A stretch of DNA of 64,000 nucleotides, taken from contig NZ_FNBT01000001.1 of the NCBI RefSeq assembly GCF_900102425.1, positions 124,001 through 188,000 of the forward strand, read 5' to 3'. This stretch comes from Blastococcus aurantiacus. GTDB lineage: Bacteria > Actinomycetota > Actinomycetes > Mycobacteriales > Geodermatophilaceae. The notes under the pieces are model-generated. The model was not told the origin of the DNA. It was given only the letters and a program-made list of their open reading frames with translations, and ran no database searches. Below are positions 44,296 to 55,691 of the stretch, one piece after another; position 1 is the stretch's first letter, and each line of letters opens with the position of its first letter. Both the position numbers and the translations under genes were made by a program.

Positions 44296-45090
44296 ATGGC
44301 TTCAGAGGACCCGCACCGCGTAGCGCTCGAGGTGGCCGACGGTGTGGCCACCGTCCGGCTCGACCGCCCCGACAAGATGAACGCCCTGGACACGCCCATG
44401 TTCGAGGCGATCGTCGCCACCGGACGCGAGCTGATGGAGCGCGACGACGTCGGCGCGGTGGTGCTCACCGGCGCGGGCCGCGCCTTCTGCGCCGGGCTGG
44501 ACTTCAGCGGGTTCGCGGCGATGGCCGAGCGGAGCGGGCCGCGCGAGGTCGCGCCGCGGGAGCCGCTGGGTGCGGCCGGCGTGCTGGCCCAGCAGGCCGT
44601 GCACGTGTGGTCGCTGGTCCCGGCCCCGGTGATCGCCGCGGTGCACGGCTACGCGTTCGGCGGCGGGCTCCAGATCGCTCTCGGTGCCGACATCCGGCTC
44701 GTCGCCCCCGACGCGCAGCTGTCGCTCATGGAGATCCAGTGGGGCATCTGCCCCGACATGTGCGGCACCCAGCTGCTGCCCGAGCTCGTGGGCCGCGACG
44801 TCGCCAAGGAGCTGGCGCTGACCGGGCGCCGGGTCTCTGGCACCGAGGCCGCGCGGCTCGGACTGGCCACCCGCGAGGAGGCCGACCCGCTCGCCGCCGC
44901 GCTCGCCCTCGCCGCCGAGATCGCCGGGCACAGCAGGAACGCCACCCGGGCGGTCAAGCGGCTGGTCGACCTCGCCGGGCGGGTGTCGCTCGAGGAGGGG
45001 TTCGCCGCCGAGCAGGCCGAGATCGGACAGCTGATCGGCTCGCCCGAGCAGGCCGCCGTCGTCCGCGCTCGCCTGGGCGGGGGCGCCTGA
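44296..45090 (+). CDS. Enoyl-CoA hydratase/crotonase family protein
   Basis: 264 residues. Crotonase-fold landmarks: VATVRLDRPDKMNALDTPMF, VVLTGAGRAFCAGLDFSGF (oxyanion loop), VIAAVHGYAFGGGLQIALGADIRL (second oxyanion-hole Gly) and MEIQWGICPDMCGTQLLPEL. One of the usual hydratase glutamates is present (LMEIQWG region), but the family includes isomerases and dehalogenases, so the exact reaction is unsure. Cytosolic. It converges on the Rpf-like gene with only 4 bases between stops. Confidence 0.93.
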   Translation: MASEDPHRVALEVADGVATVRLDRPDKMNALDTPMFEAIVATGRELMERDDVGAVVLTGAGRAFCAGLDFSGFAAMAERSGPREVAPREPLGAAGVLAQQAVHVWSLVPAPVIAAVHGYAFGGGLQIALGADIRLVAPDAQLSLMEIQWGICPDMCGTQLLPELVGRDVAKELALTGRRVSGTEAARLGLATREEADPLAAALALAAEIAGHSRNATRAVKRLVDLAGRVSLEEGFAAEQAEIGQLIGSPEQAAVVRARLGGGA

Positions 45091-45094
45091 GCGC

Positions 45095-47595
<2,501 letters not shown>

Positions 47596-47606
<11 letters not shown>

Positions 47607-48144
47607 CGGAGGTCTCCTCGGGCGACGTGGTGGTGGCGAGCAGCGTGCGGAGCCGGCCGCGGGCGCGGTGGAGGCGCACCCGGACGGTGCCGGGAGGGAG
47701 GTCGAGGACGGCGGACGCCTGGGCCGGGGTGAACCCCTCCCAGGCGACGAGCGAGATCAGCTCGCGGTCCTCCTCCGGGAGCTGCTTGAGGGCCTCCCGT
47801 ACGCGCCGGGCATCCGCCGACCGCTCGTGTATGACGGCGGGATCGGGCACCGCCCCAGGCTCGAAGGCCGCGGCGAGGCGCTCGCCGAGCCGGCCCGACC
47901 GACCGGCGCTCCGCAGGGAGTTGGCCAGGCAGTTGCGGGCGATGCCGAAGAGCCACGGCCGGACCTCGTCCGGGTCCGGCGGCAGGTCCGCTCGCCGTCG
48001 CCACGCGACCGCGAAGGTCTCCGCGACGACGTCCAGCGCGTCCTCGCGGGAGCCGCATCGGCGCAGGGCGTAGCCCAGGACGGCGGTGCCGGTGGTCCGG
48101 TACACCTCCTCGAAGCGCTCGCCGCCTCCGGGCGGTCTGGTCAT
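47596..48144 (-). CDS. ECF-family RNA polymerase sigma factor
   Basis: 182 residues from ATG 48144, nine bases after AGGAG; earlier in-frame ATGs lack a ribosome site. Region 2: FEEVYRTTGTAVLGYALRRC, DALDVVAETFAVAWRR, RPWLFGIARNCLAN. Region 4: LKQLPEEDRELISLVAWEGF, TPAQASAVLDLPPGTVRVRLHRARGRL. Group resembles SigE/SigL-like actinobacterial ECF factors with a large membrane partner. It probably senses an envelope condition through the protein encoded next. Confidence 0.93.
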
Positions 48145-48225
48145 CGGTGGCGGCTCCTGCATCGCGATCACGTGGAGTACATGTCCGGATGCGCTCCAGC
48201 GTTACAGGGGACTGCGCTGCCCGGC

Positions 48226-48993
48226 TCAGCCGCGGGTGGCGGCGAGCAGCCGGTGGCGCGCGGTGGCCAGGGAAGGGCCGTACCAGGTGAGGTCGCGTCC
48301 CGACACGAGCACCGACCGGACGTCGGGGAACGCCTCCGGCCCGTCGTCGGCGGTGAAGGCGTACGGCTCATCGGGGAGCAGGACGAGGTCCAGGTCCTGC
48401 GAGCGCACGGCGTGGAGCTCGATGCGCGGGTAGCGCTGCCCGCCGTCGGCGAAGGCGTTGCGCAGTCCCAGTCGGGCGAGCACGTCACCGGCGAAGGTGC
48501 GGCCGCCCACGACCATCCAGGGGTCGCGCCAGATGGGGACGGCGACGCGCAGGTCCGGCTCCGGGGCCGGGCGGGCCCACTCCGCGGCGGCGGTGCACAG
48601 CCACTCCGGCTCACCCACGTCGAGCACCTCGGTGAACAGCCGGCGCATCGACGTGAGCGCCTGGTCCAGCGACTCGATGACGGTGACCCAGACCGGGACG
48701 CCGGCCGCGCGCAGCCGCTGCACGTCCAGCTGCCGGTTCTCCTCCTGGTTGGCGATCACCAGGTCCGGGGCCAGGGCGGTGATCGTGGCGCGGTCGGGGT
48801 TCTTGGTGCCCCGGACACGGGCCACGTCCAGATCGGCGGGGTGGGTGCACCAGTCGGTGGCGCCCACCAGCCGGTCGGGAACGGTGACCGCCAGCGCCTC
48901 CGTCAGCGACGGCACGAGCGACACCACCCGCCGCGGCGGCCGGGGCAGCTCCACCGCCGTCCCCAGGTCGTCGAGAAGGGCCATGATGGCCAT
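48226..48993 (-). CDS. Helical-backbone metal/cobalamin receptor-like protein (BtuF/FecB fold), no signal peptide
   Basis: 255 residues. RVVSLVPSLTEALAVTV, LVGATDWCTHPADL, RGTKNPDRATITALAPDLVIANQEENR and IWRDPWMVVGGRTFAGDVL are typical of the BtuF-like class of periplasmic receptors. No signal peptide or lipobox is seen, so it is probably cytoplasmic, as in several actinobacterial homologues, where the role is unclear. The gene directly precedes a B12-dependent mutase gene on the map (19 bases downstream of it in transcription). A link to cobalamin handling for IcmF is therefore attractive but unproven. Confidence 0.85.
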   Translation of the reverse strand: MAIMALLDDLGTAVELPRPPRRVVSLVPSLTEALAVTVPDRLVGATDWCTHPADLDVARVRGTKNPDRATITALAPDLVIANQEENRQLDVQRLRAAGVPVWVTVIESLDQALTSMRRLFTEVLDVGEPEWLCTAAAEWARPAPEPDLRVAVPIWRDPWMVVGGRTFAGDVLARLGLRNAFADGGQRYPRIELHAVRSQDLDLVLLPDEPYAFTADDGPEAFPDVRSVLVSGRDLTWYGPSLATARHRLLAATRG

Positions 48994-49012
48994 CCTGGCC
49001 CTCCGGTCCCGA

Positions 49013-52000
49013 CTAGACGTTGCGGCGGTACTGGCCGCCCACCTCGAAGAACGCCTCGGTGATCTGGCCGAGCGTGCAGACCCGCACGGTGTCCATCAGC
49101 TCGGCGAAGACGTTGCCGCCGTCCATCGCCACCCGCTGCAGCCGGGCCAGCGCCGCCGGGGCCTCCGCGGCGTGCCGAGCCTGGAAGTCGGCCAGCCGGT
49201 CCAGCTGGGAGCGCTTCTCCGCCTCCGTCGCCCGCGCCAGCTCAACCGGGGCCGGCGGGGCGTCGGCGCGGTCGGGCGCCATGAACGTGTTGACGCCGAC
49301 GATCGGGAGGCTGCCGTCGTGCTTGCGGTGCTCGTAGAGCATCGACTCGTCCTGGATGCGGCCGCGCTGGTAGCCGGTCTCCATGGCACCGAGCACTCCC
49401 CCGCGCTCGGCGATCCGGTCGAACTCCGCCAGCACGACCTCCTCGACCAGGTCGGTCAGCTCCTCGACGACGAACGAACCCTGCAACGGGTTCTCGTTGC
49501 CGGCCAGCCCCCACTCCTGGTCGATGATCATCTGGATGGCCAGGGCGCGGCGCACCGACTGCTCGCCCGGCGTCGTCACCGCCTCGTCGAAGGCGTTGGT
49601 GTGCAGGCTGTTGGCGTTGTCGTAGATCGCGCAGAGCGCCTGCAGCGTCGTCCGGATGTCGTTGAAGTCCATCTCCTGGGCATGCAGCGACCGGCCCGAC
49701 GTCTGCACGTGGTACTTCAGCTTCTGCGACCGCTCCCCCGCGCCGTACCGCTCCTTCATCGCCACGGCCCAGATCCGGCGCGCCACCCGGCCGATGACCG
49801 AGTACTCGGCGTCCATGCCGTTGGAGAAGAAGAAGGACAGGTTGGGCGCGAAGTCGTCGACGTCCATCCCCCGCGCCAGGTAGCTCTCCACGTAGGTGAA
49901 CCCGTTGGCCAGCGTGAAGGCGAGCTGGCTGATGGGGTTCGCCCCGGCCTCGGCGATGTGGTAGCCGGAGATGGAGACGGAGTAGAAGTTGCGGACGCCG
50001 TTGTCGATGAACCACTGCTGGATGTCGCCCATGCAGCGCAGCGCGAACTCGGTGGAGAAGATGCAGGTGTTCTGGCCCTGGTCCTCCTTGAGGATGTCGG
50101 CCTGCACCGTGCCGCGGACGTTCGCGAGCACCCACGCGCGGAGCTCCTCGGCCTCCGCGGCGTCGGGTTCGCGGTCCTGCTCCGCGCGGAAGGCGTCCAG
50201 CCGCTGGTCGATGGCGGTCGCCAAGAACATCGCCAGGATCGCGGGGGCCGGCCCGTTGATGGTCATGGACACCGAGGTCGTCGGCGAGCACAGGTCGAAA
50301 CCGTCGTAGAGGACCTTCATGTCCTCGACCGTGGCGATGGAGACCCCGGACGTCCCGACCTTGCCGTAGATGTCCGGGCGCGGGTCGGGGTCGCGGCCGT
50401 AGAGGGTCACGGAGTCGAACGCCGTCGACAGCCGGGTCGCCTCGCTGCCGGCCGACAGCAGGCGGAACCGCCGGTTGGTGCGGAACGCGTCGCCCTCGCC
50501 GGCGAACATGCGGGCCGGGGCCTCGCCGGCGCGCTTGAACGGGAAGACGCCGGCGGTGAACGGGAAGGCGCCCGGCAGGTTCTCCGCCCGGAGGAAGCGC
50601 AGCAGCTCGGCGTCGTCCCGCGTGCGGGGCAGGGACACCCGGCGGACCGCGGTGCCGGACAACGTCGTGCGGGTCAGCGGCGTGCGGACCTCCTGGCCGC
50701 GGACCGGGTAGACGTACTCCTCCCCCGAGTACGCCTCGACCACCGCCGGCCAGCCGTCGAGCAGCCCGCGCACGTCGGGCAGCAGCTCGGCCGCGGCCGC
50801 CTCCGCGGCCGCCCGGGCCGCCTCGGCGGCGGCACCCTCGAGGACCTCGGCGGCGGTGGTGAGGTGCTGACGGCGGCGGGCGACCTCGGCCTGCGCCCCG
50901 GTGAGCGCGGCGTAACCGCGCACGGCGTCGCTGATCTCGGCCAGGTACCGGGCGCGCTGCGCGGGCACCACGCTGGTCAGCCCGGACGAGGCCCGGACGT
51001 CCACCCGCGGCAGGACACCGGCGCCCGCGGCCAGCCCCGCGTCGACCAGCAGCGCGCGCAGCTGCTGGTAGAGCGCGGTCACCCCGTCGTCGTTGAACCG
51101 GGCGGCGCTGGTGCCGAAGACCGGCATCTGCTCCCAGGGCACCCCGAAGGCCTCGCGGTTGCGCACCAGCTGGCGGGCGACGTCGCGCCGGGCGTCCTCG
51201 GCGCCGCGGCGCTCGAACTTGTTGATGGCCACGACGTCGGCGAAGTCGAGCATGTCGATCTTCTCGAGCTGCGAGGCGGCGCCGAACTCCGGCGTCATGA
51301 CGTAGAGCGAGACGTCGCTGAACGGCACGATCGCGGCGTCGCCCTGCCCGATGCCCGGCGTCTCGACGATCACCAGGTCGAAGCCGGCGGCCCGCACCGC
51401 GGCGATCACGTCGTCGAGGTGCCCGGGCACCTGCGCCCCGGCCGTGCGGGTGGCCATGGAGCGGAAGAAGGTGCGGGAGCCGGCGCCGTCCAGCGCGTTC
51501 ATCCGGATGCGGTCACCGAGCAGCGCGCCACCTCCGCGGCGGCGGGTGGGGTCGATGGCGAGGACGGCGACGCGCAGCTTGTCCTCCTGGTCCAGCCGCA
51601 GCCGGCGCAGCAGCTCGTCGGTCAGCGAGGACTTCCCGGAGCCCCCCGTGCCGGTGATGCCGAGGACGGGAACGCGCCGGCCGGCGGCGGCAGCGCGGAC
51701 CTGCTCGGCCAGGCCGGGCGAGCGGCCGCTCTCGAGCACCGTGATCGCCCGGGCGAGGGCGGCGGGGTCACCGGCGAGCAACGCCTCGACGTCGAACTCG
51801 GTGGCCGTCAGGTCGACGTCGCAGGCGCGGATCAGCTCGTTGACCATGCCCGGCAGGCCCAGCCGCTGGCCGTCCTCGGGCGCGAAGATGGTGACGCCCC
51901 GGGCGCGCAGCGCGGCGATCTCCTCCGGCACGATGACGCCGCCCCCGCCGCCGAACACCTGCACGTGGCCCGCGCCGGCCTCGGCCAGGCGGTCGACCAG

Positions 52001-52267
52001 GTAGCCGAAGTACTCGACGTGCCCGCCCTGGTAGGAGGAGAGGGCAACGCCCTGCACGTCCTCCTCGAGGGCCGCCCGGACGACGGCGTCGACGCTGCGG
52101 TCGTGGCCGAGGTGCACCACCTCCGCACCCTGGCTCTGCAGCATCCGCCGCATGATGTTGATCGACGCGTCGTGCCCGTCGAACAGGCTCGCCGCCGTCA
52201 CGAACCGCACCGGGTGGACCGGCACGTGCAGCGGCGGGCGGTCGGGCTCCGTGGTGCTGGACGTCAT
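49013..52267 (-). CDS. icmF: Fused isobutyryl-CoA mutase (IcmF)
   Basis: 1084 residues from ATG 52267 with GGCAGGAG before it. Residues about 20-150 form the B12-binding domain with the DGH base-off motif at 30-32 (LFDGHDASINIM) and GGGGGVIVPEEI. About 195-420 is the MeaI-type G-protein chaperone with P-loop GTGGSGKS at 206-213, IVETPGIGQGD, and INKFERR as base-specificity motif. A linker follows, then the (beta/alpha)8 mutase domain from about 560 (GKVGTSGVSIATVEDMK, SVSMTINGPAPAILAMFL, YHVQTSGRSLHAQEMDFNDI). It interconverts isobutyryl- and n-butyryl-CoA (or pivalyl/isovaleryl-CoA) using adenosylcobalamin, with its own repair chaperone built in. Divergent from the monooxygenase gene. Confidence 0.96.
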   Translation of the reverse strand: MTSSTTEPDRPPLHVPVHPVRFVTAASLFDGHDASINIMRRMLQSQGAEVVHLGHDRSVDAVVRAALEEDVQGVALSSYQGGHVEYFGYLVDRLAEAGAGHVQVFGGGGGVIVPEEIAALRARGVTIFAPEDGQRLGLPGMVNELIRACDVDLTATEFDVEALLAGDPAALARAITVLESGRSPGLAEQVRAAAAGRRVPVLGITGTGGSGKSSLTDELLRRLRLDQEDKLRVAVLAIDPTRRRGGGALLGDRIRMNALDGAGSRTFFRSMATRTAGAQVPGHLDDVIAAVRAAGFDLVIVETPGIGQGDAAIVPFSDVSLYVMTPEFGAASQLEKIDMLDFADVVAINKFERRGAEDARRDVARQLVRNREAFGVPWEQMPVFGTSAARFNDDGVTALYQQLRALLVDAGLAAGAGVLPRVDVRASSGLTSVVPAQRARYLAEISDAVRGYAALTGAQAEVARRRQHLTTAAEVLEGAAAEAARAAAEAAAAELLPDVRGLLDGWPAVVEAYSGEEYVYPVRGQEVRTPLTRTTLSGTAVRRVSLPRTRDDAELLRFLRAENLPGAFPFTAGVFPFKRAGEAPARMFAGEGDAFRTNRRFRLLSAGSEATRLSTAFDSVTLYGRDPDPRPDIYGKVGTSGVSIATVEDMKVLYDGFDLCSPTTSVSMTINGPAPAILAMFLATAIDQRLDAFRAEQDREPDAAEAEELRAWVLANVRGTVQADILKEDQGQNTCIFSTEFALRCMGDIQQWFIDNGVRNFYSVSISGYHIAEAGANPISQLAFTLANGFTYVESYLARGMDVDDFAPNLSFFFSNGMDAEYSVIGRVARRIWAVAMKERYGAGERSQKLKYHVQTSGRSLHAQEMDFNDIRTTLQALCAIYDNANSLHTNAFDEAVTTPGEQSVRRALAIQMIIDQEWGLAGNENPLQGSFVVEELTDLVEEVVLAEFDRIAERGGVLGAMETGYQRGRIQDESMLYEHRKHDGSLPIVGVNTFMAPDRADAPPAPVELARATEAEKRSQLDRLADFQARHAAEAPAALARLQRVAMDGGNVFAELMDTVRVCTLGQITEAFFEVGGQYRRNV

Positions 52268-52435
52268 GGCACTCCTGCCCTGGAGCCCGGATCGCGCCGG
52301 GCGGACGACGTGGCTGCCCGCACCGTACGGCCCCAACTAGTAGGACGTCCACGTATCTCGGGTGCGCCGCGGGAGCGGCGAGCGGAACGCGGCGTGCAAC
52401 CAGAGCGACGTTCTAGCAATACGGGTCCCGCGCCA

Positions 52436-52452
52436 GTACGTTTGCGACGTAC
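52436..52452. promoter_or_regulatory. Perfect 6-bp inverted repeat before the monooxygenase gene
   Basis: GTACGT-TTGCG-ACGTAC, ending 26 bases before the ATG at 52479, in the icmF/monooxygenase divergent region. Shape and position suit a TetR- or GntR-type operator; no such regulator is adjacent. Confidence 0.5.
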
Positions 52453-52478
52453 ATCACGCCCGCTGCAGGGAGTTCGCC

Positions 52479-53984
52479 ATGACCACCATCGAGGCCTCCG
52501 CCGGCCACGCCACGACCTCCGACGTCCAGCACATCGACGTGCTGATCGTCGGCGCCGGCATCTCCGGCATCGGCGCCGCCTACCACCTGCAGCACGAGCA
52601 GCCGGGGCGCACCTTCCTGCTCCTCGACGCGCTCGATGCCCGGGGCGGCACGTGGCGGACGCACCGCTACCCGGGTGCGCGCTCGGACAGCGACCTGTTC
52701 ACCTTCGGCTACGGGTTCAAGCCGTGGCGCGGCCCCTCGATCGCCACCGCCGACGAGATCCTCGCCTACCTCGACGAGGTCATCGAGGAGAACGACCTGG
52801 CCCAGCACATCCGGTACCGGCACCGGGTCACCGCCGCGAGCTGGTCGTCGGAGGAGCGGCGGTACACCGTCGACGTCACGCGCGAGGACACCGGCGAGCA
52901 GCTGCGCTTCACCACCGACTTCCTCTGGATGTGCCAGGGCTACTACGACCACGACAAGCCCTTCCAGCCGCAGTGGCAGGGCATGGACGAGTTCCGCGGC
53001 CAGGTCGTCCACCCGCAGAAGTGGCCCGAGGACTTCGACGCCACCGGAAAGCGCGTCGTCGTCATCGGCTCCGGCGCGACCGCCGCGACGCTGATCCCGG
53101 CGATCGCCGAGACCGCCAAGCACGTGACGATGCTGCAGCGCTCGCCGACGTTCTTCATCTCCCGGCCCAAGGTCGCCGAGCTGGCCGAGCAGCTGCGCGC
53201 ACTCGACATTCCCGACGAGTGGACCCACGAGATCATGCGCCGCGCCTCCTTCAAGATGGGCGAGGAGCTGTGGCGCATGTCCATCGACACCCCGGACGCG
53301 CTGCGCGAGTTCCTCATCGAGTCGATGCGCCCGCTGCTACCCCCGGACTTCGACATCGACAAGCACTTCAACCCGACCTACCGCCCGTGGCAGCAGCGCC
53401 TGGCCGTCGTCCCCGAGGGCGACATGTTCACCGCGCTCCGCGAGGGCCGCGCGTCCGTCGTCACCGACACCATCGAGAGGTTCACCGAAACCGGCATCCG
53501 GCTGACCTCCGGCGAGGAACTCGAGGCCGACATCGTCGTCACCGCCACCGGGTTCGACCTGTCGCTGTTCGGCAATGTCGCCTTCACCGTCGACGGCGAG
53601 CCGGTGGACTTCACCCAGCAGGTCACCTACCGCGGCATCATGATCACCAACGTGCCGAACATGGCCTACGTCTTCGGCTACTTCCGGGCCAGCTGGACGC
53701 TGCGCGCCGACCTGGTCAGCCAGTTCGTCTGCCGGCTGCTCACCAAGATGGACGAGCAGGGCACGCCGATCGTCGTCCCGCAGCTCCGCCCCGAGGACGC
53801 CGACATGCCGCTGCTGGACTGGTCGGACCCGGAGAACTTCAACCCCGGGTACGTGATGCGCTCCCAGCACCGAATGTTCAAGCGCGGCGACCGGGAGCCC
53901 TGGACGCACCACAAGGAGTACACCGAGGAGCGGGCGGTCCTGCCCACGGCCGACCTCGACGACGGGCTCGTCTACCGCCGCTGA
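52479..53984 (+). CDS. Baeyer-Villiger-type flavin monooxygenase
   Basis: 501 residues. The FAD Rossmann motif is VLIVGAGISGIGAAYHL at about 21-37, the Baeyer-Villiger fingerprint FRGQVVHPQKWP at 172-183 matches FxGxxxHxxxWP exactly, and the NADPH Rossmann motif VVVIGSGATAATL follows at about 193-205. Size and sequence style are EthA-like. It inserts one oxygen next to a ketone to give an ester or lactone. GCAGGGAG lies six bases before ATG 52479. The following gene is an esterase, 43 bases on, which would hydrolyse the product: a ketone-breakdown pair. Confidence 0.95.
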   Translation: MTTIEASAGHATTSDVQHIDVLIVGAGISGIGAAYHLQHEQPGRTFLLLDALDARGGTWRTHRYPGARSDSDLFTFGYGFKPWRGPSIATADEILAYLDEVIEENDLAQHIRYRHRVTAASWSSEERRYTVDVTREDTGEQLRFTTDFLWMCQGYYDHDKPFQPQWQGMDEFRGQVVHPQKWPEDFDATGKRVVVIGSGATAATLIPAIAETAKHVTMLQRSPTFFISRPKVAELAEQLRALDIPDEWTHEIMRRASFKMGEELWRMSIDTPDALREFLIESMRPLLPPDFDIDKHFNPTYRPWQQRLAVVPEGDMFTALREGRASVVTDTIERFTETGIRLTSGEELEADIVVTATGFDLSLFGNVAFTVDGEPVDFTQQVTYRGIMITNVPNMAYVFGYFRASWTLRADLVSQFVCRLLTKMDEQGTPIVVPQLRPEDADMPLLDWSDPENFNPGYVMRSQHRMFKRGDREPWTHHKEYTEERAVLPTADLDDGLVYRR

Positions 53985-54027
53985 GCGCCCCACCTTCGCC
54001 CCCACCCCGAGGACAGGAGACCCACCC

Positions 54028-54960
54028 GTGCCGGTCGACCAGCACATCGCCGCACTGCTCGCCATGGCCCAGCAGTCCGACATGCCCCCCATGTACGAGA
54101 GTGCGCCGGACGTCGGTCGCGCCCAGTACCTGGCGATGACCACCGGGCTGCGCAGCCCGGAGCAGGTCATCCCGGTGGCGAGCACCGAGGACATCCCCGT
54201 CCCCGGTGCCGAGGGTGACCTGCGGGCGCGCGTCTACCGGCCCGAGGGCGAGGGCCCGTTCCCCACCGTGGTGTTCTTCCACGGCGGCGGCTGGGTCATC
54301 GGCGACCTGGAGACCCACGACAACATGGCCCGGCACATCTGCCGGGACGGCGAGGCCGTCGTCGTCTCCGTGGACTACCGGCTGGCGCCCGAGCACCCCT
54401 TCCCGGCCGCCGCCGACGACGCCATCGCCTCGGCCCGCTGGATCGCCGCGAACCGCGACCGCTTCGGCGGCGACGACCGGCTGGGTCTGGCCGGCGACAG
54501 CGCCGGCGGCAACCTGGCCGCCGTCGTCGCACAGACCCTGCACGCCGAGAACACCCCGGTCGCCGCGCAGCTGCTCATCTACCCGGCCGTCGACGCCGAG
54601 GGCGAGTACCCCTCGCGGGTCGAGAACGCCCGCGGCTACTTCCTCGAGCAGCCGACGATGGACTGGTTCTACGGCCACTACGCCGGGGCCTGGGAGGACG
54701 CCAAGGACCCGCGCCTGGCGCCGCTGCACGCCGACCTGACCGGCCAGCCGCCGGCGGTCATCGTCACCGCGGAGTTCGACCCGCTGCGCGACGAGGGCGA
54801 GGCCTACGGCGAGGCGCTGAAGGCTGCGGGAGTGCACGTCGACGTCACCCGGTACGACGGCCTCATCCACGGCTTCTTCGACATGGGCGGGCTGTCGCCG
54901 GCGGCGAAGGCGGCCATCGAAGAGACCTGCGGGAAGTTCCGGAAGCTCCTGCACGGCTGA
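54028..54960 (+). CDS. Alpha/beta hydrolase, hormone-sensitive-lipase-like esterase
   Basis: 310 residues. The oxyanion motif HGGG is at 85-88 (TVVFFHGGGWVIGDLETHD), the nucleophile Ser158 in GDSAGG, an Asp in TAEFDPLRDEGEAY and a His in YDGLIHGFFDM complete the triad. Cytosolic esterase. GAGGACAGGAGA precedes the ATG at 54028. Co-oriented with and close behind the Baeyer-Villiger monooxygenase, whose ester products it probably cleaves to alcohol and acid. Followed by a terminator. Confidence 0.95.
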   Translation: MPVDQHIAALLAMAQQSDMPPMYESAPDVGRAQYLAMTTGLRSPEQVIPVASTEDIPVPGAEGDLRARVYRPEGEGPFPTVVFFHGGGWVIGDLETHDNMARHICRDGEAVVVSVDYRLAPEHPFPAAADDAIASARWIAANRDRFGGDDRLGLAGDSAGGNLAAVVAQTLHAENTPVAAQLLIYPAVDAEGEYPSRVENARGYFLEQPTMDWFYGHYAGAWEDAKDPRLAPLHADLTGQPPAVIVTAEFDPLRDEGEAYGEALKAAGVHVDVTRYDGLIHGFFDMGGLSPAAKAAIEETCGKFRKLLHG

Positions 54961-54979
54961 TCCCCACCACGACGCACCA

Positions 54980-55009
54980 GAGCCCGGGGATCGCATGGTC
55001 CCCGGGCTC
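54980..55009 (+). terminator. Hairpin after the monooxygenase-esterase pair
   Basis: Perfect 11-bp arms (54980-54990/54999-55009) around an 8-base loop, 20 bases after the stop. Confidence 0.75.
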
Positions 55010-55039
55010 CGGCGTTCCGAGCCTTGAGCAGAGCGCTCC

Positions 55040-55240
55040 GCGGTCGGCCCTCGGGAGCGCGTCGAGTACTCGTCGTCTATCCCGAACCTGTGCCGCATCT
55101 CGGCCTTGGCCGCGTCGATCACGGCCTGCCTGTCAGAGGCCTCTACGGGATGTCCAACGACGGCCGGTGCTCCATGGCGCGCATCATCGCCGAGACCCGC
55201 TCGGCTCGGTAGGACAACCGCGCGGCAGTCGACTGCGGAG
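55040..55240 (-). pseudogene. Frameshifted relic of an unknown gene
   Basis: The roughly 300-bp gap between the esterase and the next gene holds no intact gene apart from the terminator. On the minus strand, one frame reads protein-like text around ARLSYRAERVSAMMRAMEH and stops at 55143. A second frame picks up at once with AAKAEMRHRFGIDDEY. Together they look like one short helical protein broken by a frameshift. I cannot name the family. Low certainty: short, high-GC sequence can look coding by chance. Confidence 0.35.
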
Positions 55241-55266
55241 GGGCCCGGACCGCGACGCTCTGCTGG

Positions 55267-55590
55267 TCAGCCGGGATCGTTGAACGAGACCGGCGTGCCG
55301 GTGGCGCGGGCGTAGGCGATCTCCCTGCTCGTGGACTCGCCGATGTACCCGCCCGGATTGACGACGAGGACCCGGTCGGCCAGGTCGATCTTGCGCAGGT
55401 GGAGGGCGTCCAGCGCCGTCTTCTGCTCGTCGGTGATCAACCTGTCTGCGTCGTCATCCTCGGCGCGCAGGAAGACGCCGGGCGCGACGACGATGACACC
55501 GGCGAAGGTCAGGTCACGGTTGGCCGCAAGCATCTCGTCCACGAACCGGGTAGAGCCGCAGATGCAGACGATCTCGGGTCGGTCGGGCAC
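55267..55590 (-). CDS. Nucleoside 2-deoxyribosyltransferase-like protein
   Basis: 107 residues from GTG 55590, eight bases after GGAGG; an ATG at 55632 would place that ribosome site inside the gene. It begins IVCICGSTRFVDEML and ends IGESTSREIAYARATGTPV, matching the nucleotide-binding ends of the nucleoside 2-deoxyribosyltransferase/DUF4406-like fold. LADRVLVVNPGGYIGES carries the usual Asn-Pro-Gly turn. Predicted cytosolic; substrate uncertain. It lies in a stretch of small accessory genes and is divergent from the HAD gene. Confidence 0.75.
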   Translation of the reverse strand: MPDRPEIVCICGSTRFVDEMLAANRDLTFAGVIVVAPGVFLRAEDDDADRLITDEQKTALDALHLRKIDLADRVLVVNPGGYIGESTSREIAYARATGTPVSFNDPG

Positions 55591-55691
55591 GGCGCATTCC
55601 TCCGGGTCGAACAGGCGGCCGTCAGTGTGCACGTGGACATCGCAGGCGCCGTGCCCCGTGCGTGGCGATCGTCGGCTCTAGGCTCGCCGGC

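Noticed and set aside
52268-52478. Cobalamin riboswitch before icmF
   Set aside because: The leader on the icmF side is too short and lacks the B12-box consensus.
48458-54139. A 1,893-codon plus-strand open frame across icmF and the monooxygenase
   Set aside because: It runs antisense to icmF and then out of frame through the monooxygenase; its text is low-complexity and unrelated to any fold.
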